Shown here piece after piece: positions 8,292 through 16,906 of a stretch of 64,000 bases of DNA. The stretch is taken from positions 124,001-188,000 of the forward strand of contig CAWCIW010000004.1 in NCBI GenBank assembly GCA_963795825.1, given 5' to 3'. Each line of letters begins with the position of its first letter. The stretch's first letter is position 1. Under the pieces are notes generated by a model, which was not told where the DNA came from, searched no databases, and saw only the letters and a list, made by a program, of their open reading frames with translations. Made by a program: the position numbers and the translations under genes. This DNA is from BOG-908 sp963795825. GTDB lineage: Bacteria; Pseudomonadota; Alphaproteobacteria; Acetobacterales; Acetobacteraceae.

Positions 8292-9299
8292 ATGCGCCCC
8301 ACCTGGCACCCAGAAAGCCTGGCCGACCGAATCGGCCAGCTACGCCGCCGCGCCCTGCTGACCCAAGCCACCCGCGCCTTTTTCCACGCCCGCAACTACC
8401 TCGAAGTGGAAACGCCCTACGCCGTCCCGGCCCCAGGCGAAGAACCCCACCTCCAGACCTTTGCCACGGAACTGCAAACCCCCACCGGCCAGACCCGCAA
8501 ACTCTGGCTGAACACCAGCCCCGAATTCGCCATGAAACGCCTGCTCGTCGCCGGCGCCGGCCGCATCTTCCAGCTCGCCCGCGTCTGGCGAAACGGCGAA
8601 GCCAGCGACACCCACGCCCCGGAATTCACCATGCTGGAGTGGTATAATCCCGGCGCTTCCCTGGCCGAGCTGATGGACGAGACCGAAGCCTACCTGCGCG
8701 CCGTGCTCCCCCCGCGCTGCACCCGCGCCAACATCACCGTGGACCTCGCGAATTTCGAACGCCTCACCATGGCCGAGGCTTTCGCCCGCCACGCCAACGC
8801 CGACCTTCTGGGCACCCTGGACGACGCCCCGGCCCTGGCCGCCTCCGCCCGAACCCCCCTGCGCCCGAACGAGAGCTGGGAGGACCTCTTCTTCCGCCTC
8901 TTGCTGGAGCGCATCGAGCCGAAAATCGGCCGAACCCACCCCACCTTCCTGACCCACTGGCCCGCCGCCCAGGCCGCACTCGCCGTGCGAGACCCCGACG
9001 ACCCCCGCGTGGCCCTGCGCTTCGAGCTCTACGCCTGCGGCCTGGAGCTCGCGAACGCCTTCGAAGAACTCACCGACGCCGAGGAGCAGCGCGCCCGCTT
9101 CATCGCCGACCGCGCCCGCCGACACGCCATCTCCGGCCCGGACTGGGACCTCGACGAAGACTTCCTCGCCGCCCTGGAACACGGCCTGCCGCCCACCTCC
9201 GGCATCGCTTTGGGCTTCGACCGCCTGGCGATGCTCGCCACCGGCGCGCGCAGAATTGATGAAGTTCAGTGGCTGCCGAGCCGCCCCGACCCCACTTGA
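8292..9299 (+). CDS. epmA: EF-P--(R)-beta-lysine ligase (EpmA/PoxA/GenX)
   Basis: A 335-residue class II aminoacyl-tRNA-synthetase-like protein without the anticodon-binding domain of LysRS, the EpmA architecture. Motif 2 is VWRNGEASDTHAPEFTMLEW (residues 95-114) and motif 3 is SGIALGFDRLAML near residue 310. EpmA activates (R)-beta-lysine and transfers it to the EF-P loop lysine. It is transcribed away from efp/epmB but lies in the same cluster. Confidence 0.95.
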   Translation: MRPTWHPESLADRIGQLRRRALLTQATRAFFHARNYLEVETPYAVPAPGEEPHLQTFATELQTPTGQTRKLWLNTSPEFAMKRLLVAGAGRIFQLARVWRNGEASDTHAPEFTMLEWYNPGASLAELMDETEAYLRAVLPPRCTRANITVDLANFERLTMAEAFARHANADLLGTLDDAPALAASARTPLRPNESWEDLFFRLLLERIEPKIGRTHPTFLTHWPAAQAALAVRDPDDPRVALRFELYACGLELANAFEELTDAEEQRARFIADRARRHAISGPDWDLDEDFLAALEHGLPPTSGIALGFDRLAMLATGARRIDEVQWLPSRPDPT

Positions 9300-9339
9300 A
9301 AGACAAGACGATCACCGCCCCAGAGGAGCCACCACCGAA

Positions 9340-9738
9340 ATGCGCAGGATACTGACACTGGCCGCCCTGTTGGGCCTCGCCGGATGTGCCTACCCCAACC
9401 CGCTTCACGTCAAGGAGCTGAACGCCCTCGTCGGCAAGTCCGAGCCGGACCTGCTGCGCAGCTACGGCGTGCCCTCCCGCGTGTACGACACCAGCGGCCT
9501 ACGCTTCGTGTCCTACCAGATGACCCGCATCGAATCCTTCCCCGGCGACGGTTTCGGCTATGGCGGATACGGCTATAGCGGCTTCGGCCTGGCTGGCGGT
9601 TTCGGCTACGGCGGTTATGGCGGCTTCGGCGGCGGCGGCGGCTTTGGCCCGGAGATCATCCAGCGCGACTGCAACACCACGTTCGAGCTGCAGAACCATA
9701 TCGTGAAAGCGTGGACCTTGAAGGGGAACGATTGCTGA
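9340..9738 (+). CDS. Gly/Tyr/Phe-rich lipoprotein
   Basis: A 132-residue exported lipoprotein: signal peptide with lipobox LAGC (Cys at residue 16), then a globular part (LNALVGKSEPDLLRSYGVPS, RFVSYQMTRIE) of the kind seen in small outer-membrane lipoproteins. Next comes a low-complexity block of GFGYGGYG repeats (about residues 68-105), and then a Cys-containing end (IIQRDCNTTFEL). The GAGG-like RBS before ATG 9340 sets the start. Function unknown; the repeats suggest a surface or matrix role. Confidence 0.75.
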   Translation: MRRILTLAALLGLAGCAYPNPLHVKELNALVGKSEPDLLRSYGVPSRVYDTSGLRFVSYQMTRIESFPGDGFGYGGYGYSGFGLAGGFGYGGYGGFGGGGGFGPEIIQRDCNTTFELQNHIVKAWTLKGNDC

Positions 9739-9744
9739 GACGCT

Positions 9745-9929
9745 AAAAGGAAGAAAGGCCTTCTTTTTCGAGAAAAAGAAGCAAAAAGCTTTTGCTCCGA
9801 CGCCTGCACCGGCGCCTACTTACTGTCCGCAGGCGCACCGGCTTGCAGAAAATGTGCGGGCGCTGGTGCAGTCGTCGTAGCAAAAGCTTTTTGCTCCTTT
9901 TTCTCGAAAAAGGAGGACTTGCTTGCTTA
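9745..9929. repeat. Intergenic palindromic element, full copy
   Basis: Left arm 9751-9796, right arm 9879-9918, with CGACGCCTGCACC next to the left arm in the spacer. It lies between the convergent lipoprotein and secB genes, where a bidirectional terminator is expected. Confidence 0.85.
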
Positions 9930-9934
9930 CTTGA

Positions 9935-10468
9935 TCAGTTCGGCGCCGAAACCTGCGGCGCCGCCCCAGCCTGCTGACGCCGGCTCTGCCACAACCCGAC
10001 GAAATCGATCGGCTGCAACAGCACCGGCGGAAACCCACCCTCGCGCGTCACATCCGACAGAACCGACCGTGCAAACGGGAAAAGCAGCCGCGGGCACTCG
10101 ATCAGCAGCAGCGGCTCGACCGCCTCGGGCGGCACGCCGTTGAGCGTGAACACGCCGGCATACTGCAATTCCGCGATGAACACCGGCCGCCCCTCGGCAG
10201 GTGCCGCGGCCCCGTTGCCGGCGCCGGCGGCCGGCGTCTCGCGCGCTTCGGCCTTCACCGCGAGCACCACTTCATAGACGTTCTGGCCTTCCTGCAGCGC
10301 GCGCGCCTGCACGTCCAGATTGATCTGCACCGCCGGCTGGCTGCGCAGCGTGGCGTAGATCTCCGGCGCGTTCGGCACTTCGAACGACAGATCCTTGATG
10401 TATTGCACGTTCACCACGAGGGGCGGCAGGCCCTGCTGCGGGGCGTTGGGGTCGGTTGTCTCGGACAT
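9935..10468 (-). CDS. secB: Protein-export chaperone SecB
   Basis: A 177-residue SecB, a tetrameric chaperone that keeps preproteins unfolded and hands them to SecA. Family blocks: PPLVVNVQYIKDLSFEVPNA at residues 16-35, ALQEGQNVYEVVLAVKAEA, VFIAELQYAGVFTLNG, ECPRLLFPFARSVLSDVTRE (SecA-contact region) and GGFPPVLLQPIDFVGLW. The alphaproteobacterial Ala/Gly insertion after the second block is present. Start is the ATG at 10468; the longer upstream extension is not family-like. Confidence 0.96.
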   Translation of the reverse strand: MSETTDPNAPQQGLPPLVVNVQYIKDLSFEVPNAPEIYATLRSQPAVQINLDVQARALQEGQNVYEVVLAVKAEARETPAAGAGNGAAAPAEGRPVFIAELQYAGVFTLNGVPPEAVEPLLLIECPRLLFPFARSVLSDVTREGGFPPVLLQPIDFVGLWQSRRQQAGAAPQVSAPN

Positions 10469-10586
10469 TGCGGCTGGCTCCTGAAGCGTGGCGGGCGCGG
10501 TAGCACGGGCAGGGGAGGGGCGGAAGGCGAGCCGTCGGATTTCGCGCAAAACACCGCCCGAAACGCCTTGGCCGCCGGCCCGGGGG

Positions 10587-11111
10587 CTACGAAGCGGGGT
10601 CGAACCGTATCCACTGCCCGTTATCCAGGCTCTCCCCCGTCAGCGTCAGCAGGAACGCCCAGTGGCTCACCACCAGCGTGTGCGCCGACTCCGGATCGGC
10701 CGCCATCTCCGCCCGGAACGCCGCCGCGCGCGCCTCCACGCTGCCCTCGCTCTCGGTGGATTGCGGCCACCAGACCTCGTCCAGGTGATCAAACACATGG
10801 CCCGGCCAGGCGGCCGCCAGGTCGGCCGGGGCGGACCCTATGTCGCAGCTGAAGTGGTAGCGCTCGCGCACGCCGGCATGCACCCGCACCGGCAGGCCGA
10901 GCGCCCGCGCCGTGGGCGCCGCCGTCTGCAGCGCGCGCGTGTAGGGCGAGGCCACGATGCGGGTGATGCCCATTCCGGCCAGCGCCACCGCGGCCGCCTC
11001 GGCCTGCGCCTGGCCCAGCGGGGTGAGCCGCGGATCGGCGATGCCGGGGTCCCGCTTGGTGGCGGAGAAATGCAGGTTGAACTCGCTCTGGCCGTGGCGC
11101 ATCAGGATCAT
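10587..11111 (-). CDS. Histidine phosphatase (phosphoglycerate-mutase superfamily)
   Basis: A 174-residue phosphohistidine phosphatase fold. The catalytic LMRHGQSEFN is at residues 3-12, SPYTRALQTA near residue 55 supplies the second Arg, and VVSHWAFLLTL near residue 145 supplies the second His. Such proteins hydrolyse phosphate esters through a phospho-His intermediate; the substrate cannot be read from the sequence. It is on the minus strand upstream of secB. Confidence 0.85.
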   Translation of the reverse strand: MILMRHGQSEFNLHFSATKRDPGIADPRLTPLGQAQAEAAAVALAGMGITRIVASPYTRALQTAAPTARALGLPVRVHAGVRERYHFSCDIGSAPADLAAAWPGHVFDHLDEVWWPQSTESEGSVEARAAAFRAEMAADPESAHTLVVSHWAFLLTLTGESLDNGQWIRFDPAS

Positions 11112-11154
11112 GCGCGTGTGCTACCGGGCGGCGCGGGCGGCGGCAAATCGGTAG

Positions 11155-11336
11155 GCAAGAAAGCAGTCCTTTTTCGAGAAAAAGGACCAAAAAGCTTTTG
11201 CTCCGACGCCTGCATCGGCATCGCGCACCGTCCGCAACACACGCTTTGGCAGAAAAAGCGCGGGCGCGCGGGCAGGCAAACGGAGCAAAAGCTTTTTGGT
11301 CCTTTTTCTCGAAAAAGGACTGCTTTCTTCCTTTCC
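11155..11336. repeat. Intergenic palindromic element, full copy
   Basis: CCTTTTTCGAGAAAAAGG arm at 11168-11186 and its inverse at 11299-11320, flanking AAAAAGCTTTTGCTCCGACGCC. It lies between divergent genes, so its role here is not simply termination. Confidence 0.85.
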
Positions 11337-11414
11337 TTCGTGATCCCAACACCCAAGCGCGTTGCCGCAACGCCCCCCCGCCCCTATGTCCACCCCACAA
11401 GCGGAGAACGCATT

Positions 11415-12074
11415 TTGCAAGCGGCCGGCAGCTTCCCGATCGACCTCATCCTGTTCGCCATGATCGCGGCCTTCCTGGTGCTGCGCCTGCGCAGCATACT
11501 CGGCCGGCGCACCGGCTTCGACGGCGCGGCCGCCCCCGTGACACCCCCGGCACCGCACGGCGCCACCCTGCGTGACGCGCCGGCCGGCATCGCCCAAACC
11601 CCCCGCCCGCTGCCCGACTCCGCCGGCCCCGTCGGCCGCACGATGGCCGCGATGGCCGCGATCGACCGCCGCTTCGATCCCGCCCAGTTCCTTGCCGGCG
11701 CCGAGCACGCCTTCCGGATGATCGTCGCCGCCTTTGCCGCCGGCGACCGCGACCGCCTGCGCCCCCTTCTCACCACCGACACCTACGCCGCCTTCGACTC
11801 GGTGATCGCCGCGCGCGAGGCCGCCGGCCACACGCAGCGCACGGATCTGCGCGCGATCGAGGAGGTCACCATCACGGACGCCGTGCTGGCCGGGTCCCAC
11901 GCCACGCTCACCGTCCGCTTCGTGTCGAGCCAGGTGAACATCACCAGCGACGCCGCGAACCAGCCGGTGGCCGGCACCGATGCGGTGACCGAGATACACG
12001 ATGTGTGGAGCTTCGTGCGCGATCTGGGGCAGCCGGATCTGACCTGGCGGCTCGCCGAGGCACGCAGCGCATAA
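11415..12074 (+). CDS. Tim44-like domain protein (TimA type)
   Basis: A 219-residue inner-membrane protein. Its N-terminal hydrophobic helix (FPIDLILFAMIAAFLVLRLR, residues 5-24) is followed by RSILGRR, a Pro-rich linker, and a Tim44/NTF2-like domain (FLAGAEHAFRMIVAAFAAGD, RDRLRPLLTTDTYAAFDSVI). The TTG start is preceded by GGAG, and matches the usual family start. In Alphaproteobacteria these genes sit with secB and mltA, as here, and are linked to envelope protein handling; the exact role is not settled. Confidence 0.88.
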   Translation: MQAAGSFPIDLILFAMIAAFLVLRLRSILGRRTGFDGAAAPVTPPAPHGATLRDAPAGIAQTPRPLPDSAGPVGRTMAAMAAIDRRFDPAQFLAGAEHAFRMIVAAFAAGDRDRLRPLLTTDTYAAFDSVIAAREAAGHTQRTDLRAIEEVTITDAVLAGSHATLTVRFVSSQVNITSDAANQPVAGTDAVTEIHDVWSFVRDLGQPDLTWRLAEARSA

Positions 12075-12075
12075 G

Positions 12076-12260
12076 GCAAGGCAAGCAGTCCTTTTTCGAG
12101 AAAAAGGACCAAAAAGCTTTTGCTCCGACGCCTGCACCAGGGCGTGCGCGCGTTCTGCCAGCCGCCAGGCCTGCCGTTGACAGCCCGATCTTCGTGCAGG
12201 CGTCACAGCAAAAGCTTTTTGCTTCTTTTTCTCGAAAAAGAAGGCCTTCCTTCCTTGCCG
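12076..12260. repeat. Intergenic palindromic element, full copy
   Basis: Arms at 12089-12125 (GGTCC variant) and 12208-12250 (GAAGGCC variant), spacer ends GACGCCTGCAC and GTGCAGGCGTC. It directly follows the Tim44-like gene. Confidence 0.85.
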
Positions 12261-12307
12261 GGACCCAGCCCCTTGCAAGAACACACCCTCAAGTGCTGCA
12301 AGCCCAC

Positions 12308-13480
12308 ATGCTGGCAGACAATGACGGACCCTCGCGCAACCGAGGTCGCACAAGCTTCTCCCTCCTCCCCGCCCTGATCGCGCTCGCAAGCTGCGCCATC
12401 CCCCCGACCCCGGGCGGCCTGACCCAGGTCACCTTCGACCAGCTCCCCGGCTGGCAAACCGACACCCTGGCCGAAACGCTGCCCGCCCTGCGCGCCGGCT
12501 GCCACCGCTTCGCCACCCTCCCGGCCGATACCCAACTCGGCGGCACCGGGGTGGCCGCCACCGCCGCCGGCCAGGCCGGCAAATGGCTTCCCACCTGCGC
12601 CGCCGCGGCCGCGCTCTCTCCCGGCGAGGAGGCCGCCACCCGCCGCTTCTACGAAGCCTGGTTCACGCCCTACCGCATAGACACGCCCGGCCTGTTCACC
12701 GGCTATTACGAGCCCGAACTGCGCGGTGCCCTGCAGCGTGGCGGCCCGTATCAGACCCCGGTGCTCGCCCGCCCGGCCGACCTGGTGCAGACCGCGGCCC
12801 CGAACGGCCCGCCCACCGTCGGCCGCACCGAAGCCGGCCGCCAGGTCGCCTATTGGAGCCGCGCGGACATCGAGGCCGGCCGCATGGGCGCCGAAGCCCG
12901 CCCGCTGATCTGGCTCGCGGACCCGGTCGACCTGTTCTTCCTGCAGATCCAGGGCGCCGGCCGCATCCGCCTGTCCGACGGCACCACGATCCGCCTCGGC
13001 TATGACGGCAAGAACGGCCGCCCCTACACCCCCATCGGCCGCGTGCTGGTGGCCCGGCACGACCTCCCGCCGGACGGCGTCAGCATGCAGAGCATACGCG
13101 CCTGGCTCGCCGCCCACCCGGCGCAGGCGCAGTCGGTGATGAACCAGAACGAGGATTACGTGTTCTTCCGCGTGCTCCCCGACGCCCCGGCCGCGGCGGC
13201 CAGCGGCCCGCCGGGCGCGCTCGGCGTGGCCCTCACGCCCGGCCGCACCGCGGCCATCGACCGCCACAGCATCCCGCTCGGCGCGCCTCTGTTCGTGGAC
13301 ACCACCGATCCGCTGACGCACGCGCCCTGGCGCCGGCTGCTGCTGGCCCAGGATGTGGGCTCGGATATCGTCGGCGCCGCGCGCACGGATATTTTCCTTG
13401 GGACGGGGGCGGTTGCCGCGGCGGAGGCGGGGCGGATGCATGAGGCTGGGACGGCTTACGTGCTGTTGCCGCGGAAGTAA
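12308..13480 (+). CDS. mltA: Membrane-bound lytic murein transglycosylase A
   Basis: A 390-residue MltA. A lipoprotein signal is centred on LLPALIALASC. The MltA domain contains FTGYYEPELRGAL, then AYWSRADIEAG and FFLQIQGAGRIRLSDG. The 3D domain ends in the family pattern (IPLGAPLFVDT, LLLAQDVGSDIVGAARTDIF) with the catalytic Asp of QDVGSDI. It cleaves peptidoglycan glycan strands with 1,6-anhydro products at the outer membrane. The Tim44-mltA order is conserved in the class. Confidence 0.95.
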   Translation: MLADNDGPSRNRGRTSFSLLPALIALASCAIPPTPGGLTQVTFDQLPGWQTDTLAETLPALRAGCHRFATLPADTQLGGTGVAATAAGQAGKWLPTCAAAAALSPGEEAATRRFYEAWFTPYRIDTPGLFTGYYEPELRGALQRGGPYQTPVLARPADLVQTAAPNGPPTVGRTEAGRQVAYWSRADIEAGRMGAEARPLIWLADPVDLFFLQIQGAGRIRLSDGTTIRLGYDGKNGRPYTPIGRVLVARHDLPPDGVSMQSIRAWLAAHPAQAQSVMNQNEDYVFFRVLPDAPAAAASGPPGALGVALTPGRTAAIDRHSIPLGAPLFVDTTDPLTHAPWRRLLLAQDVGSDIVGAARTDIFLGTGAVAAAEAGRMHEAGTAYVLLPRK

Positions 13481-13483
13481 GGG

Positions 13484-13669
13484 AAGGCAAGGCAAGTAGT
13501 CCTTTTTCGAGAAAAAGGACCAAAAAGCTTTTGCTATGACGCCTGCCCGAAGATGCGGGCTGTCACTGCAACCGTGCCGACTTGCAATAAGAGTGTGGGC
13601 CTTCGTGCAGGCGTCGGAGCAAAAGCTTTTTGGTCCTTTTTCTCGAAAAAGGACTACTTTCTTCCTTCC
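13484..13669. repeat. Intergenic palindromic element, full copy
   Basis: GGTCC/AAAGG-type arms at 13498-13532 and 13620-13658. It fills the gap between the convergent mltA and MFS genes. Confidence 0.85.
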
Positions 13670-14920
13670 CTACGCAGCCTCACCCGAAGTCTCCGGCATA
13701 GCCACGAAAAGCGCCCCCAGCGCCACGCAAGCCGCCGCGCCAAACGTCAAGAAACCCGCGCTGTAGCCGAACCGATCCACGATCATCCCCGCCACCAACC
13801 CGCTCACCGAGGCGCCAACACCCTGCACCGTCGCCACCGCACCCTGCGCCAAATTATACCGCCCGGTTCCCCGCATCAGGTCGGCGATAACCAGCGGCGT
13901 GATCGCCCCGAAGATGCCGGCGCCGATACCGTCGAGCAACTGGACCCCGATCAGCCAGGCCGCATCGTTGGAAAACGTGTAGAGCAGCGCACGCACCGGC
14001 AGAACCGCGAAGCCGATCAGCAGGATCGGCTTGCGCCCGATACGGTCCGCGGTACGCCCGACGATCAGCGCCACCGGCAACATGATGATCTGTGCCGCGA
14101 TGATGCAGGAGGACATCATCGCCGTCGCCCATTTCGGATAGGCCTGCGCCAGTTTCTGGCCAACCAGCGGCAGCAGCGGCGCGTTCGCGAAGTGGAACAG
14201 CATGGCGCAGACGGCGAACACCACCAGCGGACGGTTGCGCAGTAGCGTGGCGTAGCCTGAAGGTTTCTCGCTTGCGGCCCCGGTCTGCGCCGCCGGCGCC
14301 TCCGCCAGCCCGCGCGCCCGGTCCGCATCGATGGCCGCGCGCGGGATAGAAAGCATCGCCACGGCGGCGAGCAGCGCAAATACCGGCACGAGCAGAAATA
14401 CCGCGCGCTGCGAAAACAGATAGCCGATGCCGCCGGCCGCCGCCGCGATCGCCACATTGCCGGCATGGTCGAACGCCGCATTGCGCCCCAGCCGCCGCGC
14501 CAGATGCCGGCGCGCGTACAGCCCGAGCGTCACGGCCGCCACCGCCGGTCCGAACACGTCGCCCACCACGGCAACCGCGGTGTTGGCGATCAGCACCGGC
14601 CAGAACTTGGGTGCGGCGAAGATCGCCAGGGCGCCGATCGCGAGTATGCCGAGGGCCAGCACCACCGCGCCGCGCTTGCGGGCGGTGGCGTCGATCGCCG
14701 CACCGGCCGGCGTTTGCGCCACCAGGCCGAACAGGCCGCTGACCGTCGTCACCCAGCCGACCTGCGTCTGGCTCCAATGCTGCTGCGTGACCAGGAAAAC
14801 GTTGAGATATGGCCCGAGCGCGCCCCTTACGTCGGCGAGCAGGAAATTCACCGCGTCGAGCGAGCGGGGGCGGAAGCCGGCGTCTCGCGCCTGCGCGGTT
14901 ACGCCGGTTTCTTCTGGCAT
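13670..14920 (-). CDS. MFS transporter
   Basis: A 416-residue major-facilitator protein with about 12 membrane segments. The cytoplasmic loop between halves is at residues 190-215 (AIDADRARGLAEAPAAQTG). The second half has the signature GRTADRIGRKPILLIG near residue 285, the MFS loop motif of type GxxxDxxGRK. The N-terminus (FLLADVRGALGPYLNVFLV) resembles a group of MFS proteins of unknown substrate. Start is the ATG at 14920; the upstream open frame is only repeat sequence. Confidence 0.88.
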   Translation of the reverse strand: MPEETGVTAQARDAGFRPRSLDAVNFLLADVRGALGPYLNVFLVTQQHWSQTQVGWVTTVSGLFGLVAQTPAGAAIDATARKRGAVVLALGILAIGALAIFAAPKFWPVLIANTAVAVVGDVFGPAVAAVTLGLYARRHLARRLGRNAAFDHAGNVAIAAAAGGIGYLFSQRAVFLLVPVFALLAAVAMLSIPRAAIDADRARGLAEAPAAQTGAASEKPSGYATLLRNRPLVVFAVCAMLFHFANAPLLPLVGQKLAQAYPKWATAMMSSCIIAAQIIMLPVALIVGRTADRIGRKPILLIGFAVLPVRALLYTFSNDAAWLIGVQLLDGIGAGIFGAITPLVIADLMRGTGRYNLAQGAVATVQGVGASVSGLVAGMIVDRFGYSAGFLTFGAAACVALGALFVAMPETSGEAA

Positions 14921-14937
14921 GGAACCACCTTGAACAG

Positions 14938-15120
14938 GCAAGGAAGAAAGTAGTCCTTTTTCGAGAAAAAGGACCAAAAAGCTTTTGCTATGACGCCTGC
15001 ACGAGGATCTGGCTGTAATTGCAACCGTATCTATTTGCAATGTGAGCGTAGGCCGTGGGGCAGGCGTCGGAGCAAAAGCTTTTTGGTCCTTTTTCTCGAA
15101 AAAGGACTGCTTTCTTGCTT
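14938..15120. repeat. Intergenic palindromic element, full copy
   Basis: GGTCC/AAAGG arms at 14954-14990 and 15070-15110 between the MFS gene and the DMT gene, which are co-directional. Confidence 0.85.
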
Positions 15121-15124
15121 ACCC

Positions 15125-15580
15125 TCAGAACAACGCGATCAAAACGATACCGCCGGTCATGAGCGCCGCGCCCAAGATACGCCAGATATTCAAACTATGC
15201 TGCGCGATGCCGAAGAGTCCGAAATGATCCACCACCAGCGACATCAGGATGTTCGCCGTGATCGTCAGCCCGGCGAACGGCCCGGCGCCGATCTTGTCGA
15301 CGAACAGCAAGCCCATGATCACCGCCAGCGCGCCCATCAGGCCGCCGAGCGGCGCCCACCATGGCATGGTCGCCAGCCCCTTGGCCGTCGGCAACGGGTT
15401 CGGCAGACACAGGAACAGCACCAGCAGGAAAGCCACGATCGGCAGGAACGAGATGGTGCTGGCAAGCCACGGATTGTCCAGCGACTTGCGCAGCGCGCCG
15501 TTCATCGGCGGCCCCCAGGCCTGCAGGGCGCCGGCAAGCAGGATGAGCGGGTAGAGCCAGGCCGCGCCGATATTCTGCAT
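15125..15580 (-). CDS. DMT-family transporter, YdcZ/DUF606 type
   Basis: A 151-residue small membrane protein with about five hydrophobic helices: LYPLILLAGALQAWGPPMN, FLPIVAFLLVLFLCLP, PLGGLMGALAVIMGLLFV, and an end in ILGAALMTGGIVLIALF. The length and the glycine pattern fit the DUF606 branch of the drug/metabolite superfamily. It follows the ArsB-type gene with a 20-base gap and is probably the last gene of that operon. Substrate unknown. Confidence 0.8.
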   Translation of the reverse strand: MQNIGAAWLYPLILLAGALQAWGPPMNGALRKSLDNPWLASTISFLPIVAFLLVLFLCLPNPLPTAKGLATMPWWAPLGGLMGALAVIMGLLFVDKIGAGPFAGLTITANILMSLVVDHFGLFGIAQHSLNIWRILGAALMTGGIVLIALF

Positions 15581-15600
15581 GTCTATCTTTCCAAGTCTGT

Positions 15601-16872
15601 TCAGCCGAACGCGAACGCGCCGGCGATCGCCAGCAGCAGGGCAGGGGGCATCACCAGCGCGCCGAGCTTGAGAAACGCCCAGGCACTCACGCTCTGCCCT
15701 TCCCGCCGCAACGCCGTAAGCCACAATATCGTCGCCAGCGAGCCCGTGACGGACAGGTTCGGCCCGAGATCGACGCCGATCAGGATCGCGCTGCGCAGGT
15801 GATCCGGCACGTGCCCGAGCGTCACCACGCGGCCCGCCACCAGCCCGGCCGGCAGGTTGTTCACCAGGTTGCACCCCGCGCCCACCACCACGCCGGATAC
15901 CCAGGCCGCGAGGACCGCCGAATGCCGCACGCCGGCCTGCAGCAGCGCCGAGAGCGCGCGCATCACGCCGGTCTTTTCCAGCGACTCCACCAGCACGAAC
16001 AGCCCCGCCACCAGCGGCAGCACGCCCCAGGAGATATTGCGCGCAACATCCAGCACGCCCGATCTGGACCGGCTCAGGACCAGGATCGCGGTCCCCAGCC
16101 CCGCCAGGAAAGTCGGCAACCCGAGCGCGATCCCGAAACCCGACGAGACCGGCAGCACGATCGCGGTGGCCACGATACCGAACGCCGCCAGCTTGCCCGC
16201 CGGCGACACTTCGCCCACCGCGATATCCTCCGATATCTCCTGCGCAAGATCGCCCCGCTGCGTCCACCGCAGCACGAGATACGTGGCCGCGATCGACAGC
16301 AACGAAGGCAACCCATATCGCGGCAACCACTGCAGAAGCGGCGGCATGTGGCTGCCATAGATCACCAGGTTGGCCGGGTTCGAAATCGGCAGCACGAAGC
16401 TCGCCGCATTGGCCACGAACGCGCAGATGAACAGATATGGCAACGGCTTTTCCGCCTTTGCCGCGCGCGCGGCCGCCGCCACCGCCGGCGTCAGCACCAC
16501 GGCCGTGGCGTCGTTGGACAGGAACACCGTGACCACCGTGCCCAGGAGGAATACCAGCGTGAACAGCCTTGCCGCCGACCCCCGGGCCAGGCGCGCCACA
16601 CGCGCGGCCACCCAGTCGAACAGCCCTTCCTGCCGCGCCAGCTCGGAGAGCAGCATCATGCCGGTCAGGAACAGATAGACGTCGGTGCCGCGGGCCACCC
16701 CGGCCCACGCCGCGCCAGGGCGCAGCAGGCCCAGCGCCACCAGCATCACTGCGCCGCCCACCGCCCAGATCCACTCGGGCCAGGCGAACGGCCGCACGAT
16801 CACCCCGGCGGTCGCTGCGCCCACGATCGCCCAGACCAGCCACGGCGATGCGAGCAGCCCCGCTACATCCAC
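15601..16872 (-). CDS. ArsB/NhaD-type ion transporter
   Basis: A 423-residue membrane protein of the ion-transporter superfamily. It has VYLFLTGMMLLSELARQEG, FLSNDATAVVLTPAV near residue 120 (the first reentrant ND motif), FVLPISNPANLVIYG near residue 160, and GCNLVNNLPAGLVAG plus GVDLGPNLSVTGSLATIL in the second half. This matches ArsB (arsenite) and related anion carriers. No arsenate reductase or ArsR lies nearby, so arsenite is not assured. GTG 16872 is chosen as the start; longer N-termini are low-quality sequence. Confidence 0.85.
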   Translation of the reverse strand: MDVAGLLASPWLVWAIVGAATAGVIVRPFAWPEWIWAVGGAVMLVALGLLRPGAAWAGVARGTDVYLFLTGMMLLSELARQEGLFDWVAARVARLARGSAARLFTLVFLLGTVVTVFLSNDATAVVLTPAVAAAARAAKAEKPLPYLFICAFVANAASFVLPISNPANLVIYGSHMPPLLQWLPRYGLPSLLSIAATYLVLRWTQRGDLAQEISEDIAVGEVSPAGKLAAFGIVATAIVLPVSSGFGIALGLPTFLAGLGTAILVLSRSRSGVLDVARNISWGVLPLVAGLFVLVESLEKTGVMRALSALLQAGVRHSAVLAAWVSGVVVGAGCNLVNNLPAGLVAGRVVTLGHVPDHLRSAILIGVDLGPNLSVTGSLATILWLTALRREGQSVSAWAFLKLGALVMPPALLLAIAGAFAFG

Positions 16873-16906
16873 GCGTGCCTCGCGCCCCCGCCGCCGTAAG
16901 CCGCCC

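Noticed and set aside
10488..11414. A very long open frame reading into the Tim44-like gene from upstream
   Set aside because: It runs antisense to the phosphatase gene and through the palindromic element, giving Lys/Phe-rich junk; the family start is at 11415.
12203..13495. A 430-codon minus-strand frame
   Set aside because: It is antisense to mltA, which has a full set of family motifs.
15601..16872. Calling the transporter a definite arsenite pump
   Set aside because: No ars regulator or reductase is present, and the superfamily covers several anions.
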